A DNA stretch of 64,000 bases, taken from positions 2,170,001 through 2,234,000 of the forward strand of contig JAGYVD010000001.1 of assembly GCA_021209875.1 (NCBI GenBank). The letters are read 5' to 3'. Every line of letters begins with the position of its first letter. Position 1 is the stretch's first letter. Shown here piece after piece: positions 48,664 to 60,189 of the stretch. Source of the DNA: Rosellinia necatrix. Lineage: Eukaryota > Ascomycota > Sordariomycetes > Xylariales > Xylariaceae. A program made the position numbers and the translations under genes. Below the pieces are notes generated by a model that did no database searches, was not told where the DNA came from, and saw nothing but the letters and a program-made list of their open reading frames with translations.

Positions 48664-50494
48664 GCCGTTACCATTTCCTCGTGATTGGTTTTATGCACAA
48701 CGTCGTTGACAGCATTCAATATAATATCAATATTTTAGGTTGTGTACGAGCTGAACCCTCTATCCCCTAAAATAGAAGATCGAGTACATATTGAGTGGCT
48801 TGTACAGCGTATGACAAGCGTTGATGGCCTTGCCTGTCGATTATTGTTCCATCACTCCCTTGTCCCTGTCTTATTATTCTTGGCCCCCTGTTGCAGACCA
48901 TTACCCGTATTGCCTAGAGGGTGATTGCCAAAACGCTGGTCTCCCAGGTCAAGTGAAAGGATCCCTGCAAGGACAGCTCGCCCATCAACCTCAACGACAC
49001 TGGCTAACCTGGACTTGAGCGAGCAGATCCGGTGAGAGGCTACGGTCCCATTAAGTTCACAACTCGAGGCAAGCACTTTCGCGGAACCCTTCCACATGCT
49101 GGTAGGGGTGACGTCGAAGATTCCTTCCCAAGCCTTATTTTATATCTGATTGAGCATATCCCAGCACGCGGTAGATCCGGGTCACCAAACCAACGTGATC
49201 TTAGATCGAGGAGGGGGGGAAACCTTTCCCTTGGCAGTCTGCCCCCCACTCCGTTCTGACTAGTATTTGGTCATCGATCAAGTTGATGTAGTTATTGCCC
49301 TCGCAGCTTTGCAGGTCTCTTATAGCCAACCAGGATATGAGCTTCGGGCAGCCGGTAGATCCCGCAGAACTACTTTTTTTTTTTTTTTTTTTTTGAGAAG
49401 CCCAGGCTTTATGCTTTATAGGACTGCTCTACGTGTACTTGTGTACCACAAGGTCAACCATCACACGATTTCATCCCCTTTCCTCTGGCCAACAACCGTG
49501 CGGTAACCGTGGGCAGACCGAGTTCCGCTGCCGCCGAAGACACGCAATCTCCTCTAATTATTTTGCATACAAATATACCGGGCGTCGAATACATCTATCA
49601 CCTCCATCCGCCAGCGGACAGACATACAAGTCAAGTTACCTTTTACCGTCTACCAGGACGAAGGGTACGAGCCCACCCCGTCACCCGTCACCCGTCACCC
49701 GTCATCCGTCAACCGCCGCCGTAAGAGGAGCCCCGCCACACCTACAGTAACAATCCCGTCAGCAGATCTTTGACAGGCTTCTCCTAATAACTGGGCGTGT
49801 AACAGCAGGGGAACGATGCAAGATAGACAGCGTTAGCCCCACCACGCCTTCACTTGGACCAGACACTTCCGTTACTTGGGGTCTTGACCACTGTCAACTT
49901 CGGGAAATACAATACCAGGCTTTTGGCCTATAGCGATGGCAGTGTGTCCAGCTATAGCAAGTTTTGCCTATACATAATTCATTTCTCCTCCCTGTCTCTT
50001 CGCGCGTTCATACCCCGTCCGATCTCCCATTCGAGGATTTAGTCCATTCGAGAAGCGCCAGGGTGACCCGAGCCGCCGCAGAAATCCAACACCCCAATTA
50101 CCTGGGGTGGCCAACCTTGCTGGTATCAAGCCCATCCATTGGTCTAATGGGTTTTAGAATGAGCAGTTACCCTTCATTGAACCATTAATGCTCTCCAGAG
50201 GACGGGTCGATTCTTCCCGCCTGTTCAACGCCCGTCCGATCTGTCGCGGCAGCCTCCATATCTTATTATCAGATCCATTAGATCTCTTAACCATCCACCT
50301 TGCAGGATATTTGACTGCTTGGGCGCTTATTGCGGTTTCCGTCGAGACTGCTAGACATCGACACAGCAAGCAGATGAGTAGCACCCCCCGGGGGACGAAC
50401 AGTACCTATAACGAACAGTAACACGTCAAGCCACCTCTTCGCTCGGTGAAGCGCGGAATCTATTTATGCTTCGCATGGTTGATCGCGACCTCCG

Positions 50495-53008
50495 ATGAGT
50501 GGATTTTACCAGCTATCCTCCTCCTCGGTGGTGGAGATGGGGATTTCGCCGAATACAAGTCTTCAAGATATCGAAAATACGCACTATCAACCTCATCCGC
50601 CTCTGCAGATTGGGAGTCACTCGGGGCCTATAATCAACCAATATCAGGGCCTGCCGTACTATGCGGGTTTTCCCGACCCAATCGTTTTTCAAGAACAAAA
50701 ACCACAGAGTAACCGAAACAAGAAGAAGTCAACCGCCGGGATAGATCACGTAAAACACCGTAGAACACGATCGGGATGCTACACATGCAGAGGCAGGCGG
50801 GTCAAGGTACGAAACCCCCAACCGGATGGTGTATGTAAAAGGCCTGTGCTAACTTGTTCCCAGTGTGACGAAAAGCACCCGATTTGTGAACGTGAGGCCA
50901 TCCCGTACTGAAACCTTTGTCCATAGAGCTAACCCCCCGCCAGGATGTCGCAAAGGGAAGAGGGACTGTGTATACCCGGACCCCCCGGCAGTGAAAGGAT
51001 CTACCGGTGGCAGTACGCTGAAGGAAGCGGCATCGACCAGCCAAGAGGCGAGCCCGGATTCGTCGCTAGACGACGTCGACGACTCGGAAAGGGAGCCAAA
51101 GCTTGAGTCCATTCCTGACGAGGACGAGGCAATCGAGCCCTCTCCGCAATACTCGCAAGCGAAATGGTCGTATCGCGAACGAACAGTCTCGACCCTCAGT
51201 CTGCCGAAGATAGGGAATCGACAAAACTCCGAATCGCCGTCTCTAGAAGGTACCAAGAGTTCCTCGCCGTCCGTTTCTACCGGGACCTCCGTTAGCTTTT
51301 CCACTACCATCCAGACTCCCGACGCAACGCTGCAGCCGAATACGATAAACCCGGAGTGGGCTCATCTCCAGAAGGATCTACAATATTACCTGGCTTACTA
51401 TTGCGAAACCATCACGCACTTCAGCTACGGGGCGCCTAACGACCCGGACAACTTTTTTAAATCCACGCTGCCTTCTATCGCCGTGCAAGAAGGAAACGAC
51501 GCCTTGCTGTATGCCCTGGTCGGTTTCTCGGCATATCATTACACGCTCCAGCACCCGCACGGCAAGATCGAGGATTTCCTCAAGTATTATAACAAAAGCG
51601 TTACGCTGCTCCTGAGTAGCCTCAAGCGAGGAGATAGTCAAGACCTACCCAACTTATTGGCCATTCTCCAACTCGCTACAATAGAGGTGAGGGCCAGCAT
51701 TTTGAATAGCTGCCAATCAATTTCTGACTTAAATAAAGGAGTACTTAGGTGACTGGGTAAACTTGTCAGGTCATCAGACGGCCGCGCTACAGATTCTAAA
51801 GCAGCTTTTCACACCGGAAACCATCGTGCAGTCATCTATCAGCGCCATATTGACGTGGTATGTTCGGTTTGACGTTTTCGTCGCGATGATGGGGGCCTTT
51901 GAAACCACCTTGCCGCGGGAGTGGTTCGTATCCGCCGTGGAGGGGAGCGAAGAAAGGGTGAAAAATGACCCGGACGATCTCGCATGGAGAATCGAGGTAC
52001 AGGCCACGACATTACGTTTGATATCGATGGATATGTCCCTCCTGTATGCTAGGAGCGCCAAAGGGGATATATCGGCCGAGGCATTTACCGAAGAGTATAA
52101 TCACATTTCAACGCGAATGTCAGAGTGGAGGGACGGGCTCGATCCTGCGATAACCGATTCGAGCTACCTTGTAACCGACTTCCAACATAAACAACCCTTA
52201 ACAGATGACGATGTTGTGGACCCCTACAAACCAGGTTCATTATTCAAGTTCCCCCTATTTTCGACGACGATTCTACTAATGGAGTGGCACTCGATTTTTA
52301 TAATGCACAGAAGTCGCCAGGAGGGATACGCATTGCAGCAGGAACCCTCAGATGAGCTCAGACGGCTCTCTCTCTCGGCCTGCGAAATGTTCGAAACGAT
52401 ACGGCTCTGGCCAGAAACGCCGACTGGGGCAACCATTACAGTTCAAGCCTGCCTGGCCATCGCCTGTCTTTTCATTCCCCGAGATCAAAAGTACCATATG
52501 TGGATTCGAAGGAGATATGCGTCCTTGGAGGCATCGGGGTGAGTCGCCATCGTTCGTTCACGGAAATAATATGTTCATTGTTCACCTCGGAGGACTCATG
52601 TGATGGAAACTAATTCCCCTCTAAAAAATGTGCCTCCATCCATCCGACCCCGATCCACGATTTGTAGGGGGTGGTGGTTTTCATTTACATCCGATGGAAC
52701 GACGGTGATGCTAACATTGCGTTAGATACATTTTCCCCATGGCGATGCGCTCCCGTATGGCCGAGCTATTCCGAGACCCGTCATGTAGCCAATGGTGGCT
52801 TCCTCATGACGAGGGCTTATTCCCCATTCTGCGAAATATACGGGCTTTCGCCGACGCGCGCAACGGAAACCGGGTGACACAGCAGGCGGAGGCCCTCCGG
52901 GAAATCAGCGCCATCTTCTCCAACATGCGCATCGACAGCGAGGACAGTCCGAGCCCTCGCGAACCAGTCGGTACCGGCAAGGGCAAGAACGTCCAACGCA
53001 GGAGTTGA
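50495..53008 (+). CDS. Zn2Cys6 fungal-specific transcription factor (721 aa)
   Basis: Exons 50495-50806, 50864-50891, 50944-51686, 51739-52538 and 52726-53008 total 722 codons. It is a nuclear regulator. The zinc cluster (Cys 95, 98, 105, 112, 115, 122) is interrupted by two introns: SGCYTCRGRRVK in exon 1, CDEKHPICE in a 28-nt micro-exon, and CRKGKRDCVYPDPPA in exon 3. The order HRRTRSGCYTC...CVYPDPP is the type seen in a broad ascomycete C6 subgroup related to fission-yeast moc3. A Ser/Glu-rich linker follows. The C-terminal fungal_trans_2-type helical domain contains DLQYYLAYYCETITHFSYG and WYVRFDVFVAMMGAFETTLP, and ends with LFRDPSCSQWWLPHDEGLFP. Target genes are unknown. No defects. Confidence 0.9.
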
Positions 53009-55496
53009 TCCGTATACGGGGGAAGGGGGATCCGTATACGGGGTGGAACGATATGATCTGCTCGGGCTATACCCGCCGAGAGGGTACTCCCGGCCTGGCT
53101 GCGATCAAACCCGTAAATCATATGTCAGGAGATATATGCGGCCCTTGCAGCATTAGACGCGGCCAAAAGCGAGGCGGCACGGGAGCAGACGTCAGACGGG
53201 GCTGGGGTGTACCAGTATGGTGAGCCACGATGTCCCAACGGACCGGGGTCTGAAACGTGACGCCCGAGACGGCTCGGCTTGGGGCCGAGCCGTCATGTAA
53301 CTTAGATGCAGGACGGGCCAGGGGTCTGGGTTCTGGGCCATGGTTTATCTAGAACTGCCCTGCCGGGTGTGTATCGCGTAATGTGACGGAGATCAACGCT
53401 TCTCATGCCGGCGTATCAAAACACGCCCAAGGCATACATACCACCACTCTCTCTCTCCTCCCTTTATCTACAGGGGCTGTCCGAACCGCAACGGGGTTTC
53501 GTCACCGGTCCCGCTCACTACACTATTTCAACCGCAGACATCGGATGAACATACCTCAACGGGCTATCGATGTCCACAAGGATCTTCGTCCGATCTCATT
53601 TTGGCGGGATGAGGAGCCTAAACACCTGGCGCCTGCACGACACAACTGTGTATAGATAAATGTATATGTATACACCTACGGAATGACATGGGATTCTATG
53701 GAAACAAAAATCAAACCAAACATTTCCATTGGGGAGGGGGGGGGAGGGTCATCCTCTCCCAGCTGATAAGACTACGTCCATGCGTAAATCAAGTCCCCCC
53801 TTACCCTTGGCTACATGTAGCCAGGACCTCGTCACCGCGGCCGCGAGCCATCACCAGCTCGGTCCGAGTCTCATGCGCAAAACGTACCACGCAGCCTCTT
53901 CTCCTTTGCGTACGATAATTGCCTATACGCGACAAGTAGGGTAGTCTCGCTTAACAAGTTAACACAAGGCGCCAAATTTGTGACTGCGACGCACTCCTCT
54001 CCAGATGGACCGCGCTCTGACCTAGCCATCCAATACGAAAGAGACCCAAATGTCGCTACCAGGCCCCTACTACTAGACGGCCACATATTTTTGATGAGCA
54101 ACTAATGCGTCGTTGCCACATGTGTGACGTGCATATGCGGAGTACTCCTTGACTTAGGGGTTCCATGTGGCCCATCTGGTTATTAATTACAATGCATACT
54201 CACGAGATACCGGATTCCCGGGCGAATGTCGATCGAGACATATATTTGCCAAGATAGAAAATACATCCTCGTGGTTGCCTATACGAGGGGATGGCTTCTA
54301 TTCGCAAAGGCCAGAGCAACAGGACGGTTGAAGAATACGTAGTAAATCGTCGCCAGCCTACACGTTTTATAAAACCTATTTTATTACTCACCCATACTCA
54401 CCCATACTCACCCATAGTCATATCTACGATTGCTATAGGCTCCGATTCCATAATTTTATACGCCCGTTGCTATCATGTCAAAGTGTTAGTCGCCAAATTG
54501 TCACAAGAGCTAAATTATTTACTCCGTGTCGTCCTGGACAGTATTTTTGCGGATAGATATAAACTATCACTTCAAGTCTATTTGTACCTGGATGTATGGT
54601 TTTCAGACAAGACCCGCTAGCTGACGTATGAACATATATAGGCATTGTATTGTATTACTGACTTATAATTAAGACGACATGGTGGGTAGGTGAGTACATA
54701 TACTCGTACATATATATAAGCAGGTGCCAAATACCTCGAGCTGTGAATGCGGTAGGTACACACGAATCTGTCACATAGAAGTCAAAGTGTGCCGAGGCCC
54801 TGACAAGGCGACAGAGCCTCGCATAAAACAGGCCTACCCCGGCGAAGCTAAAGGTTGGCGTAGCGTAGTGTAGTGTACAGCAGAATACAGCGCGAGCTGC
54901 TGGGATCACCCCAGGTGTTTTCCCGGGTTGGGCCACATCCCGCATATGGACTTATAACATAAATGGGAGGACCCAATCAGGTGTCGCCCAGGTGAGTACC
55001 GACGAGGCTGCGAAGACGAGGCACACATATCTGCAAGTCCGAAGCTGCTGCTATGGAGGTGGCGCGTTGGACCCTGTACAGGGACGCACCGAGATGGGAT
55101 CATCGCCGACTTAGTAGTGTGAGCCAACACATAAGGCCAGCGTCGGCCTTATCTTGCAGCTGAACTGCCAACCCGGACACATAAGCGGGAAAGTTTCCCA
55201 AGGAAGTTCGTAGAGCTCGTCGTAAGCTTCGTTCATACAGAGAGGGAGGGAGGTATTTAACCTAAAATATTTCCCTGCTCTTCCGCCCCAGCCCCAGCCC
55301 CCAGCCCCCATCCTACCATGACTGATTGATATACATGAACCACACAAAAAAACATTGTCGGCGCGTGAGCACTTCATCGCAATATAAATTGCCAACACCC
55401 CTTTCCCCCTCTTCCCCCCTTTCTCCCAAGGGACCGGTCCTGGCCCCATCCTAGCCGTCGGGGTAGTAGTTCGAAGCGGTGGTGAGGCGTAGGCTG
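53009..55496. other. Intergenic, no gene seen
   Basis: This is the 3' flank of the transcription factor and the downstream side of the MOB gene. It includes two GATCCGTATACGGGG-type copies (53007-53042), a hairpin at 53268-53294, three ACTCACCCAT copies (54388-54415) and a G-rich run near 53732. No conserved ORF. Confidence 0.4.
53268..53294. other. 11-bp perfect GC-rich hairpin downstream of the transcription factor
   Basis: GACGGCTCGGC, a 5-nt loop, then its exact complement GCCGAGCCGTC, 260 bases after the stop codon. It may lie in the 3' UTR or beyond. It resembles a stem-loop, but no T tract follows, and intrinsic terminators are not used by RNA polymerase II. Confidence 0.6.
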
Positions 55497-55727
55497 CTAT
55501 TGCTGCTGCTGACCCCAACCCTGACGTAACCTGTCCGTGACCTCCCTCGTGCGCTCAACAATGCGCTCCATGTCCGCATCGGGAGCTTCATCATCACGGA
55601 TTGAAGTTCTGGATACCCTCATGCGTCGCATCGGACGCCCAACCGGCCTGGCCTGCCGAATGGCCTCGCCCCCATCCGATTTATCTTGATTGTCTTCCTC
55701 TAGTCGCTCGAGACAGGCTACGGGATC
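55497..55727 (-). other. Coding-like extension of the MOB gene beyond UAG
   Basis: In frame with the MOB gene and directly after its TAG (55728-55730), 76 sense codons continue to a TAG at 55497-55499. The translation is charged and coherent (LERLEEDNQDKSDGGEAIRQ ... MERIVERTREVTDRLRQGWG) and ends in a short Gln run. Composition matches the preceding exon rather than a 3' UTR. Confidence 0.5.
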
Positions 55728-57275
55728 CTATCCCGTGCTTGAGTTCTCAGGCGTCAACTTCTCCTCGGCCTTCTCAGGGCTAGATTCAACGGATCCCTCC
55801 GGAATTCCAACTGTGGTCGGTGTTGAGTCCTCCAAAGGGGTCGGCTCCGTGTCCTCTGACAAGCTTCGGTCATTATCATCATCGTCCGCGGCCGGCTGCA
55901 ATTCGCCCACCGTCTGCTCGCTGGATTCCTGATGCTCCTCCCGGCCAGGTAACGCTGTGTCCTGGATAGCGTCCCCTTGCTCTTGTTTCTCGCCGGTAGC
56001 ATCACCTTGGGCATCGTGCTCATCGTCGGCGCGCCTAGAGGTTTCGGCGGCTGGTGCGTCCGTGGGAATGGACGTGGATTCGTCGATTATGCTGCTCTCA
56101 ACAATGACTGGCACCTCTACTTCTAATGCTTCCTCGACAATATCAGGAGCCGAGATGCGCATACCCCTCAACTTGTCGCTGATTTCTCCATGTTCGTCTT
56201 CACCCTCTTCGAGGACCGTTGTCACGGCACTACCGGTGGATGGTCTGCTCGAATGTCTGGCTGTATTGCTTCTACGCGCATGCAGGTTATTCCGATCATC
56301 GTCGTGCTCGGGGCTACCGCCCTGGGGCGCGGCCGGCTTAGCAATAGCTATCACCGTGTGTCGCTTCTCTTCCTTGCTGGGAGTCTCTGACTCTAAACCT
56401 TCGGCCTCGGGAGGCAGTTTGTAATTCTCCGCCGGTAGCAGATCGTATACATCGCAAACCGCCTTGAAGAATGCGTACAGGCCAGTCTGCGACTCGACCG
56501 ACCAGAACACCCCTCGATGTTGAAACCAAGCGTGCGCAAATATCCTGTGCAGCCGCCTGAAAACATTGACTAGGTTCTTCAGCACCGCGCTTTTATCGTG
56601 GCCTTCGGACACCACCACGAATCGGCTGGGGAAGATCTTGGGGTTGGTGACAACGTTTGCCGCCCAATCGAGTGTGTGGCAGCAGTAGTCGATGGCGCAG
56701 CAACTCTTGGGCTGGTCGTGCACGGCGCATAGAAACTGCCATTCGGAAGCGCGCATTTCAGGGCACGTCGTCGACGAGCAGGGTGGGTTGTCGAAAAGAA
56801 AGCCTACAATCAGACTGTTGCACTGCGCAATAAGAAACCGACAAAGCTCGTAAAGCCACAGGGTGCGGTCTATGCCGGGCGGCGGTTGGGTAAGCTGGGC
56901 TGCGGCGGCCGGCGTTATCGCTGTGGTCTGAGAGGCGGTATGGTGGTAATGCAAGGCGGCGAGGTGTTCTTGGAGTTGGAAGGCCGAGTCGAGCTGTGAA
57001 GAGAGAGCAGGGCTGGTTAAGATGGCATCCTCACCTCAGCCACGAGACGGGAAACCTACTTCGTTCAGGGGCACCAGGGGTGGGCCGGCGGCCATGTCCT
57101 CCGACCTGGTTCCCGGGTGTATGCGCCGTTTCGCATTCGCATCGTTGATCGACCGCTCCATCTGCTGTGCCTGGCGGCTCGCCGTAGCGCTCAAGGCGGG
57201 TGATTTGGGCCCTAGTTGGATCTCGGCAGCCGGCGGTGGGCTGGGGAGTCGAGGGGATCCTTGTGCCAGAGACAT
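55728..57275 (-). CDS. mob3: MOB-family protein, phocein/MOB3-like (493 aa to UAG)
   Basis: Two exons, 57275-57060 and 56993-55728 (494 codons), with a 66-nt intron. Phocein/MOB3 is the Mob-type subunit of the STRIPAK phosphatase-kinase complex, needed for hyphal fusion and fruiting-body development in sordariomycetes. The N-terminus is Pro/Ser-rich and ends ...PPLVPLNE before the intron. The Mob domain contains LYELCRFLIAQCNSLIVGFL, CPEMRASEWQFLCAVHDQP, CCAIDYCCHTLDWAANVV and LHRIFAHAWFQHR, with Cys and His zinc-ligand positions. The C-terminal third is an acidic Glu/Asp/Ser/Thr-rich tail, longer than in animal phocein. The frame ends at TAG 55728, but coding-like sequence continues 76 codons further. 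The gene symbol is by family, not proven orthology. Confidence 0.85.
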
Positions 57276-58129
57276 GGCTCAGTCAGAGTCGGATACCGAG
57301 ACTGGGTAGCCTCTCTGGTTCGTCGTCTCTGGTCGACTATGGCGTCTTGCCGGTGTTTCTACTGCGGCGACGGTAGTGGTGGTGGTACTGTTGGTGGTGG
57401 TACTGTTGGTGGTGGTGGTGTTGGTGGTGATGGTAGTGCGGTAGTGGTGATGTTTATTCTGGGTGTTTTGTTTCAGAGGGGTTGTGTTTTTCGAGCTACC
57501 CAGGCAAGCACAATACCTCTATACACGTACGCTAAGCTAAGGTTAGTAGCCGATTCATAGCATGTCGTGTCTGTCCTCGGCATAGCGATCAGGCGAAGGT
57601 AGGTACGACGTAGGTACATTTAGGCAAGTCCTTATATGGAGGTTGATTAGCTACATGATTGGCGCCACAGCTTCCAAGGTTCCCTACCCTCCATATATCC
57701 TGGACATGATAGGTAGCACCCCAACCAATGTAGCTTACTTGCCTAGGTACCTATCTCTTAGGTAATCAAGTGCCGCGGCCGTCGTGGGTAGGTACCTACC
57801 TAGGTAGGTAGCTACCTAGGTATTGTCGCCGCCACCCCTTGTCTGAATATCCTTATATCAGTTCATAGAGCATCTAAAGGGAGCCACTAAATAGATCTAG
57901 AAGCGCGTTGAGAGGTGCATCTTCCCTTGACAACCTAACCTACCTACTTACTTCGTGCAGCCACCTAGCGTTGGTATACTTCAATCTGTTGATCAGGCGG
58001 AATTGACTACATAAAATTGCGCCAAGCTCCTACTTTCTCTAGAGAAATTTGTACACCACTGCGCCCTCCTCCTATAAGTGTAAATAATAAGCAAGGAACC
58101 AACGTCCCCTCGCTATTGAACGGTACACC
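57276..58129. repeat. Divergent promoter region with GGT repeats and palindromic motifs
   Basis: Between the MOB gene and the G3E GTPase gene. GGTGGTGGTACTGTT-type trinucleotide repeats lie at 57377-57435, just upstream of the MOB start. CTAGGTA/GGTACCTACC motifs lie at 57595-57830. No gene. Confidence 0.5.
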
Positions 58130-59505
58130 ATGAACATCGTCGACGATGACGATGTCCCCCCAGAGCTTGTGGAAGCGGGGCACGAAATTGGGGAGGAGAA
58201 GGCGATTAAAGTCCCGATAACTATCGTCACCGGTAAGCTACCTAGGTGCCGTCGGGATTGGATGTCCAAATAAGCTATACGCTTACATTGCTGTTAGGAT
58301 ACCTGGGAGCCGGGAAAACCACACTCCTGAACTATATTTTAACAGCCCGTCACGGCAAGAAAATTGCTGTCATCATGAATGAATTCGGTGACTGTATGGA
58401 TGACCTGAACCCGGCTGACCACAAAAGACTTGCCCGCTGACCTCTGTAGCTCTTGACATCGAGAAGTCCCTGACGGTGAACAAAGGAGGCGAGCAGGTCG
58501 AGGAATGGCTCGAGGTAGGCAACGGCTGTATCTGCTGCTCAGTGAAGTACTAACCTACTCCCTGTGGGTTACAGGACGAGGGCTAATGACTGTCTAGGGA
58601 CACTGGCGTCAATGCGATCGAGTCCTTAATGGAAAAGAAGGGTGCATTCGATTATATCCTTTTGGAGACTACTGGGCTTGCCGACCCCGGTAATATTGCA
58701 CCTCTGTTCTGGGTTGACGAAGGGCTCGGCAGCACCATCTACCTTGATGGCATCGTCACCTTGGTTGACGCGAAGAACATCTTGCGAAGCTTAGACGACC
58801 CGGTCGGGAAGGTGGAGGGCCACGAAGACCACGCAGACCACGATGGCCACGGACCGCTAATGACGACCGCTCATGTCCAGATATCCCATGCGGATGTGAT
58901 AGTCATCAATAAGGCGGATTTAGTCACTGCTGAAGAACTCGAGAAAGTCATAGCCAGGACGCGGGCTATCAATGGTCTTGCGAAGATCCACGTGACCGAA
59001 CAGAGTCAGGTGCCACAGTTAGAAGGCGTTTTGCTCGACTTACACGCATACAACCAAGTCGGGACGCTGGATAATACAGAGAAGGGGCATAGCCATCTTG
59101 ACCCTGTTCGTCATACCCTTATGCTCCTTTGTGTGTCGTGAGGCATCCTAACCGCTCTAGACCGTTTCTACCGTGTCCTTCAGTGTCCCGCCACTTGCTG
59201 CACACCAACTCGAGGAGGTAGATAGCTGGCTTCGGTGCATTCTTTGGGAAAATGAGGTGCCAAGTACGTCAGCTAGGGAAGCCAAAATCGAGATACACCG
59301 ACTAAAAGCGCGTCTTGTCTTTGAGGATGGGAATATAAAGATGGTCCAGGGCGTTCGGGAAATATTTGAGATTATGGATGGAGAGAAATCGACTATGGTT
59401 GACGTTGATACAACATCGCAAACAGGAAAGATGGTACTTATCGGTCGTGGAATACGTAACGTCGACTTTGAACAAAGTTTCCTCGAAATGATAAATAGTA
59501 AATAA
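58130..59505 (+). CDS. zng1: G3E GTPase, CobW/ZNG1-type zinc metallochaperone (382 aa)
   Basis: Exons 58130-58232, 58298-58393, 58450-58546, 58598-59105 and 59161-59505 total 383 codons; introns are 51-65 nt. COG0523/CobW GTPases deliver metal; the eukaryotic ZNG1 branch loads zinc into methionine aminopeptidase. Seen: Walker [10 protein letters not shown] (35-43, completed across intron 1), [16 protein letters not shown] formed across intron 2, the metal-binding CxCC in GCICCSVK (C93, C95, C96), [10 protein letters not shown], the guanine-specificity motif NKAD (203-206) and a His/Asp-rich loop [13 protein letters not shown] (about 172-184) that could bind zinc. The C-terminal CobW_C domain starts [14 protein letters not shown] chose donor GTTCGT at 59106 because it gives HLDPTVSTVSF. 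The N-terminal [13 protein letters not shown] carries the acidic Val-Pro-Glu-Leu patch typical of ZNG1, used to contact methionine aminopeptidase. Confidence 0.9.
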
Positions 59506-60189
59506 GTGTGAGTGCCTTGAAACCCACATTATAGCGATGTGATTCAGGTCCCGTGCTGTTAATAGATTCGAGAAACGTGTAGCGACCGTCATATAGAGCT
59601 TTGATATATGTGAACTTCCTTCCTCGAAATTCGAGGTCAGGTTCATTTGCCACTGCGATCGGCTGAAAAGGGCGAGATAGATTTCTACTGTGCCGGGGCC
59701 ACGGATTTTGGTCATATGTAGCATGTGTCCCGCCTTAGCGCTGGCTAGAGCTCAAGTACAAAGCCTGTTTTACAAAGAATCTGGTTTCGACTCTTTATTG
59801 AGAAAAAGAGCCTTGGTATCGTACTAGACACTTGTTTTTACTTGACTTTTATTATTTAGGTACAAACCTTTTACAGGCCGCGATGCCCTGACAAAGAGAA
59901 AGGAGAAACCCCTGAAACGCGGGGGAATAGCTACAGGGTAGTATAAACGAGTCAAACAAAGGAAGTCAAAGATAGGAAGCAAAACAGAGCTTTGTGACGC
60001 GAATGATGTGATCAAAGGGATCGTTAACCCTATCTTTCTTGTTTTGCGGCCTCGGAGCATATATAAGACTGATCGCGTACCACCATGAGTATAATTATTG
60101 ATGCAGCGACCTGATTAGCCTACTATATTCAACGGCTAGTTATTCCAAAAGGAAAAAAAGGAACCACATATTGTCTAATCGACCAAAAA
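59506..60189. other. Intergenic, no gene seen
   Basis: The 3' flank of the G3E gene; AT-rich with AAAAAG runs toward 60150-60190. No conserved ORF. Confidence 0.35.

Larger units (their letters stand above)
42275..50494. other. 8.2 kb gene-poor region rich in simple repeats
   Basis: No confident gene. Short palindromic GGTACC/CTAGGTA motifs occur near 42740-42875, 43905-43940, 44620-44675 and 45790-46050. Tandem runs include GTAT/GCAT (42935-42965), TACA (46865-46915), a 9-nt unit (46600-46672) and TATA-type (47985-48060). Many poly-A/T runs occur (42570-42612, 49374-49395). Open frames found (for example 189 codons on the minus strand at 44648-45217) show no domain or splicing logic. No transposase or reverse-transcriptase motif was seen. 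The proximal part (to 50494) must hold the promoter of the next transcription factor. Confidence 0.45.

Noticed and set aside
42275..50494. Transposon remnant to explain the gene-poor region
   Set aside because: No reverse transcriptase, integrase or DDE-type motif and no long terminal or inverted repeats were seen on either strand.
55111..55518. 135-codon minus-strand ORF downstream of the MOB gene
   Set aside because: It is out of frame with the coding-like MOB extension and has no ATG-supported motif.
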